Origin: Gemmatimonas sp. UBA7669
GTDB taxonomy: Bacteria; Gemmatimonadota; Gemmatimonadetes; Gemmatimonadales; Gemmatimonadaceae
Length of the DNA stretch: 64,000 bases
Reading direction: 5' to 3'
Assembly: GCF_002483225.1 (NCBI RefSeq)
Contig: NZ_DLHL01000006.1
Location: 41,584 to 105,583, forward strand
Positions 17,201-25,467 of the stretch are shown in pieces. Each line of letters begins with the position of its first letter. Within the stretch, counting starts at the first letter, position 1. The translations under genes and the position numbers were made by a program. The notes under the pieces were generated by a model, which made no database searches, was not told the origin of the DNA, and saw nothing but the letters and a program-made list of their open reading frames with translations.

Positions 17201-18799
17201 GGTGGGCAGTCCGCCCTCGTCATGTCGGCGTCGCTGCCCATGGACTTGGCCCTCGCGCCTCGTGAACGGCGCACCATCGATCAGCCACTTACGGGTCGCA
17301 TCGAGAGTGCGCGCACGGATCTTTCGCTGCTCGAGTCGCTCTTCCCCGATGTGACGCGCGCCAGTGGCTCGCTGGAAACCGATGTTGCGCTCACGGGCAC
17401 CTGGGATCGCCCCAGGCTGCGTGGTCAGCTGCGCGTGGACAACGCCTCGCTGTCGCTCGAGAATCTCGGTATCCGCCTCGAGAAGGCGTCAGCCGATGTG
17501 GGTCTGTTGGGCGACACCATCCAGATTCGGCGCTTTGGTGCCAGCAGTGGGGCACCCACCGACTCGCTGGGTCTTTCGGGTGTTATTGGCATTACCGAAA
17601 TCGCCAAGCCCTCGTTCAACCTCACGTTGACGGCCAACAACTTCCTGGCGGTGGACAAGGCCCGGTCGGCCTCACTGACGCTCACCACCACACGGCCCAT
17701 CACACTCGAGGGTTCGAGTGAGGCGCCGGTGCTGCGCGGCGCCGTGCGTGTGGACCGCGGGCGCGTGTACATCAATCAGTTGGCACAGCGCCGCGCGCTG
17801 GATGTGCCCGAAGATCTCGATCTCATCGACACCACACGCTTTGGGGTGAATGCGCTGCTGCCGAATGCGCCCAGCATGATCATGCGCAATCTGCAGCTTG
17901 ACGATGTGCGCCTGCGCATCGGGGATGACGTGTGGCTGCGCTCGCCCGAGGCCAACCTCAAGCTGGGTGGCCAGTTGCGGCTCACCCGCTCGGCGCCGCG
18001 CGATGTGAGAGGTGCGCGACTCGCGCTGGCCGACTCCCTCACCGTGGAGCGTGGCACCTATCAGCTCAACCTCGGCATTGCCCGTCCCACCTTCGAGGTG
18101 GAGCGCGGGGTGGTGCGATTCTTCGGTGACCCGGACCTCGAGCCCACGCTCGATATTGCGGCGCTGCACACGGTGCGCGAGACGCGTGCCAACTCCAATC
18201 GCCAGGACGTGCGCATTCGCGTGAACATCGGCGGCACCGTGGAGCGTCCCACGCTCGCGCTCACCAGCGCCGACAATCCGCCGCTGCCCGAGAGCGACAT
18301 GCTGAGCTATCTGGTTACCGGCGAACCGGCGTACACGGTGCTAGGCAGTACATATGCCGAGCAGGGCGCCACGCTCGCACTTCGTCTGGCGGGTTCGTAT
18401 TTGTCGAGTCGTCTGGCGGGTGGGCGTTTTGATGTGGTGCAGGTGGAGCCCACGGCACTCAATCCCGGCGACGCTGCCAACCTGCGCCAGAACGGCCTGG
18501 GCATTCTCGCGTCCACGCGCGTGGGTGTTGGCGGTCAGGTGGCGCGCAACACCTTCCTGACCTTCAGCACCGGCCTGTGTGGCCTTGCGCCGCAGACCGG
18601 CAGCGGGGACGCGTTGTCGCTGTTTGCGCAGGGGCTTGGCGTGAAGGTCGAACGCCGCTTTGACGGGGGGCTGTCGGTACAGGCCGGCCTCGAACCCGGC
18701 TCGTCGGCGCAGGCCTGCGGACGCCTGGGCATTTCCCGCACGTTCCAGCAGACGCCGCCGCAGATCGGTATCGATTTCTTCCGCTTCTGGACCTTCTGA
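14216..18799 (+). CDS. tamB: TamB/AsmA-like inner-membrane translocation protein
   Basis: A 1,527-residue protein with one N-terminal membrane segment (about residues 9-31) and a very long periplasmic beta-rich region of the bridge-like lipid-transfer type. The C-terminal TamB (DUF490) domain includes LPESDMLSYLVTGEP, SYLSSRLAGGRFDVVQVEP and LGVKVERRFDGGLSVQAG. The ATG overlaps the upstream Omp85 stop, which supports joint function. Length is at the long end for TamB (about 1,260 in E. coli). The whole protein is rich in repeated beta hairpins such as LRGTVEMSGTLFGSVDSLD. It is likely anchored in the inner membrane and reaches to the TamA-like barrel. Confidence 0.9.
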   Translation: MAPRRRTVVLGTATVLLLLLVAAVGGVVGLTQTDRGRAFILRTVLPIARAAIPGTLHVSGLHGTLFTELAIDSLDLRTADGKPFLTTGPIRLTYDPRDLLDARIVIKSLEVTRPRITLIDYGNDDWNWKRALRRGPSKPKGTPNRFGRYIVIDTTTLHEATFVARLPWQLSDTLRGAKRDSALRYNLTRLDGERRAEDGRYVQVYRFVRGNVALGRSRLADPDSAGQAFAVRKLDVMWVYPPFWFQGLQGRFLKLGDSLFVDSARFALPGSRAHGGAKIVWGGGKPVRYDIRLQLDTVSLTDLAWIDETVPHVGGGRAFLTMRNDPRNLSIIDYQITNMDARSLRSRLMGRMTWGVGGPVTRLSDVDLQLEPAHTDLLRWFNGEPFPYDWQGALRGRVTGRGGFLPDWQLDDAQLAYFDEHVPGAVSRARARGRLNIFAPAEAVLKGVDLDIEQLDFRTPRYVNPLFAELNGFARGRVRLDSLWYDAFFSNADLELVDGPGQPSRFTGAGRYTLVPEGTFFDVDLQAVPLSYTTLSRSYPDMPLRGSAVGRIVAKGMADAFDLQATLAGEGGELSFTGTADALVPVMGANGNWRARGANLQSLFGDTRLPASALTMAGLVNLQATVDSTTDEFITSSIRGPLTATVDQFSRIADARLFGGTVSVLFDSGHVRVDTLQVESSALRLVARGGLGLDAARRDALRFNLVIDSLGGLRPWLSPRDSTRTPFILPTDTLRGTVEMSGTLFGSVDSLDTRGLDLDARADLRDVVVAGTRSLRAGFDLQVADVLRGANGMLVATADSALLLGLDVSAATARSTLKGGLAERFSVALRTPSESRLQVAGGVTRVGDSTDVRFDTVSVRVDSGLARPRGFALVAPATLRLLGGGRGVLDSLVLQHTDTGRLLLRGALGDSGRVGGQFVADRVPLSDIGRLLRRESPTRGAMNADFTLSGTREAPRMDGTVRLADAVLGRVRFGELFARAHYDSLRLGVEGSLQVGGQSALVMSASLPMDLALAPRERRTIDQPLTGRIESARTDLSLLESLFPDVTRASGSLETDVALTGTWDRPRLRGQLRVDNASLSLENLGIRLEKASADVGLLGDTIQIRRFGASSGAPTDSLGLSGVIGITEIAKPSFNLTLTANNFLAVDKARSASLTLTTTRPITLEGSSEAPVLRGAVRVDRGRVYINQLAQRRALDVPEDLDLIDTTRFGVNALLPNAPSMIMRNLQLDDVRLRIGDDVWLRSPEANLKLGGQLRLTRSAPRDVRGARLALADSLTVERGTYQLNLGIARPTFEVERGVVRFFGDPDLEPTLDIAALHTVRETRANSNRQDVRIRVNIGGTVERPTLALTSADNPPLPESDMLSYLVTGEPAYTVLGSTYAEQGATLALRLAGSYLSSRLAGGRFDVVQVEPTALNPGDAANLRQNGLGILASTRVGVGGQVARNTFLTFSTGLCGLAPQTGSGDALSLFAQGLGVKVERRFDGGLSVQAGLEPGSSAQACGRLGISRTFQQTPPQIGIDFFRFWTF

Positions 18800-18854
18800 A
18801 CGGATCGGGGCGCATTCTGTAACGGTCGAGGCCGCTGGCTCGTCTCTCTACGCC

Positions 18855-21800
18855 ATGGTCTCTCCGCCCCAGTTCCTGCCCGCCGCCAATACCCAGCCCG
18901 CCCTTCACGGGGTGCTGGATTCCATCGACCGCGCCGATTCCACGGCGGGGCGTGTGCAGGCGGCGGTCCATGGCCTGCAGGACCTGGGCTTCGAGCAGGT
19001 GGTCGTATCCCTGCGCGATCAGTCTCTCAACACCACGCTGGTGGTGGAGACGGACTCGCAGGTGTTTCCGCAGGTCGGGGCCCCTGGCCCGATGCCACTC
19101 AAGGCGCTGCCGGGTGCGGTGTGGCGGCGACGCCTGCAACATCTCGATCGATTCAAGGTCGGGGACCTCTATCTGCTCGATGGCAGCGACCCGTGGGTGG
19201 CGCTTGAGTTCTATGGCACCGACCCCAGTGCATCGGCCGACGACGATCGCTGGCTGCCCACGGATCTCATCATCGGTGTCATGCGTGGCCCGCACGGCGA
19301 CGTGCTGGGCTTCGTGAAGATTGCCAATCCGCGCGATGGTCGGCGCCCGAGCGACATTCGGCAGCGTGATCTGGCGGCCATTGTGCGCCATCTGGCGGCA
19401 CGTGTGGGGCATGACGCCCTTGAAGCGGTGGCGCAGCAGCGCCATACGCGCCTGCAATTGTTGCAGGAGGCTGGCGCTTCGCTGGCCCGTTCGCTCGACG
19501 AACAGGAGATCGTGCGTGAGCTCGCACGTCAGGCGCAGCGCGCCGTTCGATGCGACGGGGTGGCGCTCATGGTGCCCGACCTCACCAATGACCTGCTGAC
19601 CACCACGCTGCGCATTGTGCGCGGCGCTGAACGACCGCGAGCCACCGTGCGCCTCGGCGATGGCCTCGTGGCCGAAGTGGCGCGCACCGGCCGCCCGGTG
19701 CGTGTCGGCGACCGTGATGCCGACCGCGCCCGCGAGCGTGCGGGGTTGGTGGCACCGCTGTCGTTCTACGACATCGTGGGTGAGGCGACGCCGGCCAGTT
19801 CGGTCATCGTGGTGCCCGTGCGCGTGGGGATCCGGCTGCTGGCCGTGCTGGCCGTGCACTCTTCGCATGTCAACGTCTTCTCGGCGGAAGACGAAGAGGT
19901 GCTGTCGACCATGGCGTCGCAGGCGGCCACGGCCCTCGCCAATGCGCGTCGTTACGCCGAGAGTGAGCGGGAGCGTCGTACCACCGAAGCGCTGGCCGAT
20001 GTGGCGCGCGCTGTGGGTGAGTCCCTGCGGCTTGGTGAAGTGCTGCGGCTGATTCTGCGGCACTCGGTGTCGCTGCTTGGCGTCGAAGGCGCCTGCATTG
20101 CGCTCCGCAATGGCGACTATCTGCACATCGTGGCGGCGCACGGCAGCGCCGATGTGTTGAGTGGGGTGCATCTCCCGGTGGCGTCGAGTCTCATTGGCCG
20201 TGCCGTGGAAAGCAACGAACTGGTGCTGGCCAACGAGTTCACGGGTGAGGTGGCGCTCAACAAGACGGTGCAGCATCTGGCGCGCATTCAGCGCACCGTC
20301 ATCGCGCCACTGGTCACGGGCCAGGGCACGATAGGCGGTATTGCGGTCATCAACCGCGAGCGCCCCTTCGATCAGGACGATGCCAAGGTGCTCAAGCGCC
20401 TGGCCGATCAGGTGTCGGTGGCCATCGTCAATGCGCGCCTCTTCGAGGAGATCGAAAAGGCCACGCAGGAGTGGAAGGTGGCCTTTGACAGCACCGCCAG
20501 CGGCATTGTGGTACTGGACGAGGCGCGCTGCGTGGTGCGCTGCAATACGCGCGCGGCGGAAATGTGTGGTCGTTCGGTGTCGGCGTTGCTGCGCACGCGT
20601 TTTCGCGTGGCGCTGTTGGGCCCGGGTGACGAGGCCGATGGCCGTGCGCTCGACGCGTTCATGGAGCGCGCCCTCGAAGATGGCGTCCCGGTGCGGGAAG
20701 CCGTGCGTGATCTCGCCACGGGCCGTCTGTTTGCCCTGCTGGCCGCGCCGCATCCGGCAGGCGGCCTGGTCATCACCTTCGACGATGTCACCGAGTCCTC
20801 GCGTCTGGCCGAACAGCATGGCAAGGTGCTGGATACGGTGTCCGATGCAATCGTGATCACCGAGGTGGACGGGCGCATTGCCTTTGCGAATCCCGCGGCG
20901 CACGCGCTGTTTCAGCGTCTGAACCTGGTGGGGGAGACTGCGGAGCCGCTGGTGCCCGGTGAGTGGTGGCCGGTGGTGCGTGCCAATGAGCAGGCGGTGA
21001 TGCGTGGGGAACAGCCGCGCTACGAGTGTGAGGTGCTGCGCCGCGACGGCACACGCCGCAGCGTGCAGGTGGCCACGGCGCCGCTCCACGAACTGGGTGT
21101 GATCATCGGGTCGGTGGCCTGTTTGCGCGACGTGACCGACCAGCGGGCCGATGCGGTGGCCCGTGAGCGCTCCGAGCAGCTCTATCGTGGCGTGATCGAG
21201 AACGCGACCGACGCGATCTTCACGCTGGACGCCGAGGGCCGTTTCACCTCGGTCAACCGTGGCATGCTGAACGAGTCCGGTCTCAGCAGCGAGCAGATCA
21301 TCGGCGCGCCGTATCTCACCCTCGTCGATTCGGTGGATCATGACATCGCGCGCCACGAAATGGCGGCGGTGCTTGCCGGCGAGCATCGCAAGCTGCAGCT
21401 GCGCTGCCTCGGCGCCAAGGGTTCGCGGCTTACCATGGTGACGGCAGCGCCCCTGCACGAGAACGGCGCGGTCACCGGTGCGCTGTGCATCGTGCGCGAC
21501 ATCACCAGCGATGAGATCCTGCACGAGACGCAGTTGCAGCAGGCGCGTCTCGCCGCGGTGGGTCAGTCGCTGGGGCAGATGGCCAACGAATTGAACAATC
21601 CGCTCACCAGTCTGCTGGCTGTCGCGGAGTTGCAGGTGTCATCACCGACACTTGGTCGCGAAGACCAGCTGGCGCTCGAACAGATCATCGAGCAGGCGCG
21701 TCGGGCGTCGCAGATTGTCGGGCATCTGCTCGAGACCACGGGCGAGTCGCCCGAGGCCGGCGGACCACGTACGGTGGTGGACATCAACGCCATCGTGCGC

Positions 21801-22712
21801 CGCGCGCTGGAGCATCACGGCTTCTCGCTGCGGGCCGCAGGGGTGGAGGTGCTGGCCGAGCTCGAGGCCGACCTCCCGACCGTGCACGGCGATCCGCTGC
21901 AGTTGCAGCAGGTGCTCTCCAACCTGCTGGCCAATGCCGAAGAGGCACTGGCTGAGCGGGCAGGCGTTCGCAAGATGATGGTGCGCACGGCGCGGGATGC
22001 GCGGGGCGTGGTGTTGCGGGTCATCGATACGGGGCCCGGCATTCCGGCGTCGCAGCTCTCACGGGTGTTCGAGCCGATGTTCACCACACGCGGACATCGT
22101 GGGCATCGAGGGCTTGGGCTCACCATCGCACACACCATTGTGCGCGATCACGGCGGCACGCTGACGGTTGAGTCAGTCTCCGGCGAGGGCACCACGGCCA
22201 TCGTGCGCTTGCCGGCGTTGTCGACTGGTGAGGCAGTGCCGGAGGCATTGCTGGTCAGTGCAGCGGAGACATCCGCTGCCACGTCTGGCCTTGGTAGCGA
22301 GCCGCTGGCCGGTGAGGCGACGGCACCCGTTCGTCGTATTCTGCTCATCGAGGACGAGGACACGCTGCGTATGGCCGTGCAGCGCTATCTCACCAAGAAG
22401 GGCTACGCGGTGGACAGCGTGGACAATGGAGCGGCCGCGCTGGAGTGCCTGGCCGCGGCGGAGTACGATCTCGTGCTGCTGGACCTGCGCATGCGCGGGC
22501 TGTCGGGCGAGGATGTGTACGATACCTTGCAGACCTCGTTCCCCCGTCAGGCCTCGCGAGTGGTCTTCATGACGGGCGATCTGCACAGCGCGAGCGCGTC
22601 GCGGTTCATCCGTCTCACGGGGCGGCCGGTCATTGCGAAGCCGTTCACGCTGGCGGAGATGGAGGGGAGGGTGGGGTCGTTGCTGTCCGCCATGAACAGC
22701 AAACTGCGATAG
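18855..22712 (+). CDS. Hybrid sensor protein: GAF-PAS-HisKA-ATPase-receiver, His missing
   Basis: A 1,285-residue cytoplasmic protein with no membrane segment. In order: GAF-type regions (about residues 20-185, 215-370 and 385-525), PAS domains (about 535-660, 665-770, 775-890), a HisKA-like region, a HATPase domain (LQLQQVLSNLLANAEEAL, VIDTGPGIP, GLGLTIAH) and a C-terminal receiver (IEDED, VLLDLRMRGL, VFMTGD, IAKPF). The HisKA motif reads GQMANELNNPL where family members have HELNNPL, so Asn911 replaces the phospho-acceptor His. The ATP-binding boxes are intact. ATG 18855 is chosen because the longer frame overlaps tamB. The last codons (NSKLR, TAG) come from family A repeat R4. Confidence 0.88.
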   Translation: MVSPPQFLPAANTQPALHGVLDSIDRADSTAGRVQAAVHGLQDLGFEQVVVSLRDQSLNTTLVVETDSQVFPQVGAPGPMPLKALPGAVWRRRLQHLDRFKVGDLYLLDGSDPWVALEFYGTDPSASADDDRWLPTDLIIGVMRGPHGDVLGFVKIANPRDGRRPSDIRQRDLAAIVRHLAARVGHDALEAVAQQRHTRLQLLQEAGASLARSLDEQEIVRELARQAQRAVRCDGVALMVPDLTNDLLTTTLRIVRGAERPRATVRLGDGLVAEVARTGRPVRVGDRDADRARERAGLVAPLSFYDIVGEATPASSVIVVPVRVGIRLLAVLAVHSSHVNVFSAEDEEVLSTMASQAATALANARRYAESERERRTTEALADVARAVGESLRLGEVLRLILRHSVSLLGVEGACIALRNGDYLHIVAAHGSADVLSGVHLPVASSLIGRAVESNELVLANEFTGEVALNKTVQHLARIQRTVIAPLVTGQGTIGGIAVINRERPFDQDDAKVLKRLADQVSVAIVNARLFEEIEKATQEWKVAFDSTASGIVVLDEARCVVRCNTRAAEMCGRSVSALLRTRFRVALLGPGDEADGRALDAFMERALEDGVPVREAVRDLATGRLFALLAAPHPAGGLVITFDDVTESSRLAEQHGKVLDTVSDAIVITEVDGRIAFANPAAHALFQRLNLVGETAEPLVPGEWWPVVRANEQAVMRGEQPRYECEVLRRDGTRRSVQVATAPLHELGVIIGSVACLRDVTDQRADAVARERSEQLYRGVIENATDAIFTLDAEGRFTSVNRGMLNESGLSSEQIIGAPYLTLVDSVDHDIARHEMAAVLAGEHRKLQLRCLGAKGSRLTMVTAAPLHENGAVTGALCIVRDITSDEILHETQLQQARLAAVGQSLGQMANELNNPLTSLLAVAELQVSSPTLGREDQLALEQIIEQARRASQIVGHLLETTGESPEAGGPRTVVDINAIVRRALEHHGFSLRAAGVEVLAELEADLPTVHGDPLQLQQVLSNLLANAEEALAERAGVRKMMVRTARDARGVVLRVIDTGPGIPASQLSRVFEPMFTTRGHRGHRGLGLTIAHTIVRDHGGTLTVESVSGEGTTAIVRLPALSTGEAVPEALLVSAAETSAATSGLGSEPLAGEATAPVRRILLIEDEDTLRMAVQRYLTKKGYAVDSVDNGAAALECLAAAEYDLVLLDLRMRGLSGEDVYDTLQTSFPRQASRVVFMTGDLHSASASRFIRLTGRPVIAKPFTLAEMEGRVGSLLSAMNSKLR

Positions 22713-22978
22713 CGGAACAGCAAACAGCGACAGCCGAACAGCAAACCGCGACTGCCAAAGGGCGAAACAGCCAACGGCGATAGCCTTCGCGCCGGAAGCC
22801 TTTACCTCAGAAGCCGCTATACGGAAGCCTCAACCGCAGGGCCTGCAGTTGGGGCTTCTGTCATTGAGGCTGCCGAGCATGCGGGCTTCCGGACCACCGG
22901 CTATCGCGGTTGGCTGCTTCGCCGTTGGCTGTCGCGGTTGGCCGTTCCGCGGTTGGCCGTTCCGCGGTTTGCCGTTCC
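22694..22978. repeat. Family A palindromic element, copy R4
   Basis: The longest clear copy but one. The core is centred near 22838-22850 (CTCAACCGCAGGGCCTGCAG). The right flank holds five tandem units at 22905-22977 (CGCGGTTGGCTGCTT, then 13, 15, 15 and 15 bp versions); the left flank holds matching GAACAGCAAACCGCG-type units. It begins inside the last codons of the sensor gene and ends about 15 bp before the NlpC/P60 start. Confidence 0.9.
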
Positions 22979-22993
22979 CTATAGCTTCAAGGC

Positions 22994-23722
22994 ATGTCCC
23001 GTCAGACCGTAAAATCCGCTCTCGCCCCCCTGTTCGGCGAGCCCCGCGTTTCCTCCGCGCTCACCTCGCAGTTGCTGGCGGGTGAGGTGCTTGCCGTGCT
23101 CGAGCAGCGCGGCGACTGGCTGCACGTGCGTGGCCCCGATGCCTACGAGGGATGGACGCATCGTGGCTATCTCGCGCCAACGCAAGGTGATGAGGCGGCG
23201 TGGCATGTCTCCCTCGGCTGCGTGGTCCGCCGCGCCTCGGGTGTGCAGGCGTTGCCGCTCGGCGCCCGCTTCGCTGCGGAGTGCGAGGTGGTGTCTGGTG
23301 AGTGGCTGCCAATTGATGCGCTGCCCGAGCACTTCCCCGCAAACGTTGAGGCGGTGGTGAACACGGCGCGCCGCTTCTTCACGGGTACCAGCTACTGCTG
23401 GGCCGGCAGCACGCCGTGGGGCGTGGACTGCTCGGGCCTGGTGCAGCGCTGCTATGCCCTGCATGGTGTGGCCCTGCCTCGCGATGCGTGGCAGCAGGCG
23501 GAGGCGACGCAGTGTGCGTCGGTGGATCTGCACGCCCCGCATGCGGCCGGCGACTTGCTCTTCTTCTCCGATCGCGAGGATCGGCGCATCACCCACGTAG
23601 GCCTGGCGACCGGCGACGGCGGCATGGTGCACAGTGCGCTGCGGCGCGGCGGCGTGGTGGAGGAGCGGCCGGACTACTTGGCGGCCGAGTATGTTGGGGC
23701 GGGGAACCGCCAACTGCGATAG
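22994..23722 (+). CDS. NlpC/P60 cell-wall hydrolase with SH3 domain
   Basis: A 242-residue protein with N-terminal bacterial SH3-like regions (GEVLAVLEQRGDWLHVRGPDAYEGWTHRGYL near residues 34-65) and a C-terminal NlpC/P60 domain. The catalytic cysteine lies in WGVDCSGLVQRCYALHG, a histidine in ITHVGLATGDGGMVHS, and the second histidine follows. These enzymes cut D-Glu-gamma-diaminopimelate-type links in peptidoglycan peptides. No signal peptide is seen, so it may act in the cytoplasm on recycled muropeptides or be exported another way. The last codons (NRQLR, TAG) are formed by family A repeat R5, and the start lies just beyond R4. Confidence 0.88.
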   Translation: MSRQTVKSALAPLFGEPRVSSALTSQLLAGEVLAVLEQRGDWLHVRGPDAYEGWTHRGYLAPTQGDEAAWHVSLGCVVRRASGVQALPLGARFAAECEVVSGEWLPIDALPEHFPANVEAVVNTARRFFTGTSYCWAGSTPWGVDCSGLVQRCYALHGVALPRDAWQQAEATQCASVDLHAPHAAGDLLFFSDREDRRITHVGLATGDGGMVHSALRRGGVVEERPDYLAAEYVGAGNRQLR

Positions 23723-23992
23723 CCAACTGCGATAGCCAACCGCGAAACAGCCAACGGCGACAGCCAACAGCGGAACAGTCAACAGCGAAACAGCCAACGG
23801 CGATAGCCGTTGATCCGGCAGCCCGCATGTTCGGAAGCCTCAACGGCAGAAGCCCCAACTGCAGGACTTGCAGTTGAGGCTTCCGTGATTCGGCTGCTGA
23901 GGTACAGGCTTCCGGCGCGAAGGCTATCGCGGTTGGCCGTTTCGCCGTTGGCTATCGCGGTTTGCTGTTCGGCTGTCGCCCTTCGCAGTTCA
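23704..23992. repeat. Family A palindromic element, copy R5
   Basis: Core centred near 23857-23872 (CCCAACTGCAGGACTTGCAG). The left flank has five or more 13-15 bp units (CAACTGCGATAGC, CAACCGCGAAACAGC and similar). The element fills the gap between two convergent genes: it supplies the last codons of the NlpC/P60 gene on the left and touches the TGA of the DUF6941-like gene on the right. Confidence 0.9.
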
Positions 23993-24424
23993 AGCCGGCA
24001 GCTGCCCCGGTCCCGCCGGCACCACCGGCGCCGGCGGCGTGCCGCGCACATGCAGCGACGACACCGTCGCCTCGCGGCCATCGATGGACACGCGCATGGT
24101 GAACTCGCCCAGCATGTCCAGCGGCAGGTCGAGCTGCACGATGATCGGCATGTCGATCTCCTGCTGCCCTGGCGCGGGCGCGCCGATGTCGAGCTGCGCC
24201 TCCGAGTGCCAGAGCTCCACGCCGCGCGGGTTGATCCAGCGCAGCAGCATCGGGTGCGTGCCCGCGTCGCGCGTGGAGGCCTTCATGCGCAGCACGAACG
24301 TCGCCCGCGGGTGCAGCGCGGGAAACTGCGTCACGTGCAGGGCGTCGAAGATGCCCAGGATATTGAGCTTGCCTTCCTGCGAGAGGTTGGCGGCGTCGGC
24401 GAAGAGCGCAAAGGATACGTGCAT
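23990..24424 (-). CDS. DUF6941-like small protein
   Basis: A 144-residue protein that begins MHVSFALFADAANLSQEGKLNILGIFDALHV, the pattern I associate with the DUF6941 family of uncharacterised cytoplasmic proteins. The body is beta-rich with ATFVLRMKASTRDAG and MLGEFTMRVSIDG and ends in a Pro/Ala-rich tail. No catalytic motif is visible and no function is known. It is transcribed divergently from the DMT permease with 53 bp between the starts. Its stop codon TGA is the first base group of family A copy R5. Confidence 0.7.
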   Translation of the reverse strand: MHVSFALFADAANLSQEGKLNILGIFDALHVTQFPALHPRATFVLRMKASTRDAGTHPMLLRWINPRGVELWHSEAQLDIGAPAPGQQEIDMPIIVQLDLPLDMLGEFTMRVSIDGREATVSSLHVRGTPPAPVVPAGPGQLPA

Positions 24425-24477
24425 CGCGCAAAGCTAATCGGCTCCCGCCCGGGGCGGAGGCCCGCCTAGATTTCGGG

Positions 24478-25467
24478 ATGTCTCTGGCCACGTCCCCACC
24501 GCGCACCGCCGCCGCATCGGATACCGCAACGGATGCCGTTACGGCACTCGCCGCGCGCCCCGCCTTCGGGGCTACCGACCTCGGGCTGGTGCTCATGGCG
24601 GTCATCTGGGGCGTCAACTACTCCGTGGTCAAGGCTGGCCTCGCGGTCATGTCGCCGCTGGCCTTCAACGGCGCCCGCGTGACCCTCGCCGCGGCGGTGC
24701 TCTTTGCGGTGGCCACCACCGTGCGCGATCGCGCCTGGCCCACGAAGCGTGATACCTGGAAGCTTCTGGGGCTCGGGCTCATGGGCAACGGCATCTATCA
24801 GCTGCTGTTCATCTTCGGCATGGCCCACACACGGGCCGGCGTGGCCGCACTCATCGTGGCCGCGGGTCCGGCGTGGATTGCCATCGTATCACGTCTCCTT
24901 GGACGCGAGCGTCTGCCGCTGGTTGGTTGGTCCGGCATTGCCTTGCAACTCGTGGGTGTGGGCTGCGTGGTGGGCAGCACGCGCGGCTTCGCAGGTGGCG
25001 GCACGGTCATGCTGGGCGCCGCGCTCATCGCCATGGGGAGCATCACCTGGGCCGTGTTCAGCGTGCTGCTGCAGCCTTACACGCAGCGCGCTCACCCGCT
25101 GCACCTCTCGGCACTCACCATGGCCAGTGGGGCGCTGCTCATTGGTGCCGTGGCCGTGCCCGACCTGCTGCGTCTGGACTGGACGACGCTCGACTGGAAG
25201 GCCTGGGGCGCTGTGGTGTATGCCGGGGTGGGCGCGCTCGTCATTGCCTATCTGCTGTTCTATCGCGGTGTGCGGGTCCTCGGCCCCACACGCACGGCCA
25301 TGTACGGCAACCTGCAGCCCATCATTGCTCTCGCGGTAGCCGCTCTGCTGCTGCATGAACGCCCCACCGGCTGGCAGTTGCTGGGTGCGGCCTGCATCAT
25401 GGGTGGGTTGCTCGTGTCCCGTCGTGCGCATCGCACGCCGGATCTTCGTCCTCGCACCACATCATGA
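24478..25467 (+). CDS. DMT superfamily (EamA) permease
   Basis: A 329-residue inner-membrane protein with about ten hydrophobic segments arranged as two EamA repeats. The first starts LGLVLMAVIWGVNYSVVKAGL (residues about 35-55) and the second with LGAALIAMGSITWAVFSVLL. GPTRTAMYGNLQPIIALAVAALLLHERPTGWQLLGAACIMGGL is the classic end of repeat two. Such proteins export or take up metabolites; the substrate cannot be predicted. The stop overlaps the ATG of the HAD phosphatase gene (ATGA), implying co-translation. Confidence 0.88.
   Translation: MSLATSPPRTAAASDTATDAVTALAARPAFGATDLGLVLMAVIWGVNYSVVKAGLAVMSPLAFNGARVTLAAAVLFAVATTVRDRAWPTKRDTWKLLGLGLMGNGIYQLLFIFGMAHTRAGVAALIVAAGPAWIAIVSRLLGRERLPLVGWSGIALQLVGVGCVVGSTRGFAGGGTVMLGAALIAMGSITWAVFSVLLQPYTQRAHPLHLSALTMASGALLIGAVAVPDLLRLDWTTLDWKAWGAVVYAGVGALVIAYLLFYRGVRVLGPTRTAMYGNLQPIIALAVAALLLHERPTGWQLLGAACIMGGLLVSRRAHRTPDLRPRTTS

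Noticed and set aside
18564..21524. 986-codon open frame on the minus strand across the sensor gene
   Set aside because: It is antisense to a protein with clear GAF, PAS, ATPase and receiver motifs and has His/Arg-rich sequence typical of GC-rich shadow frames.
22694..22978. CRISPR array in the tandem 15 bp units
   Set aside because: Units are adjacent without spacers, vary in length, appear on both arms of a palindrome, and no cas gene is nearby.
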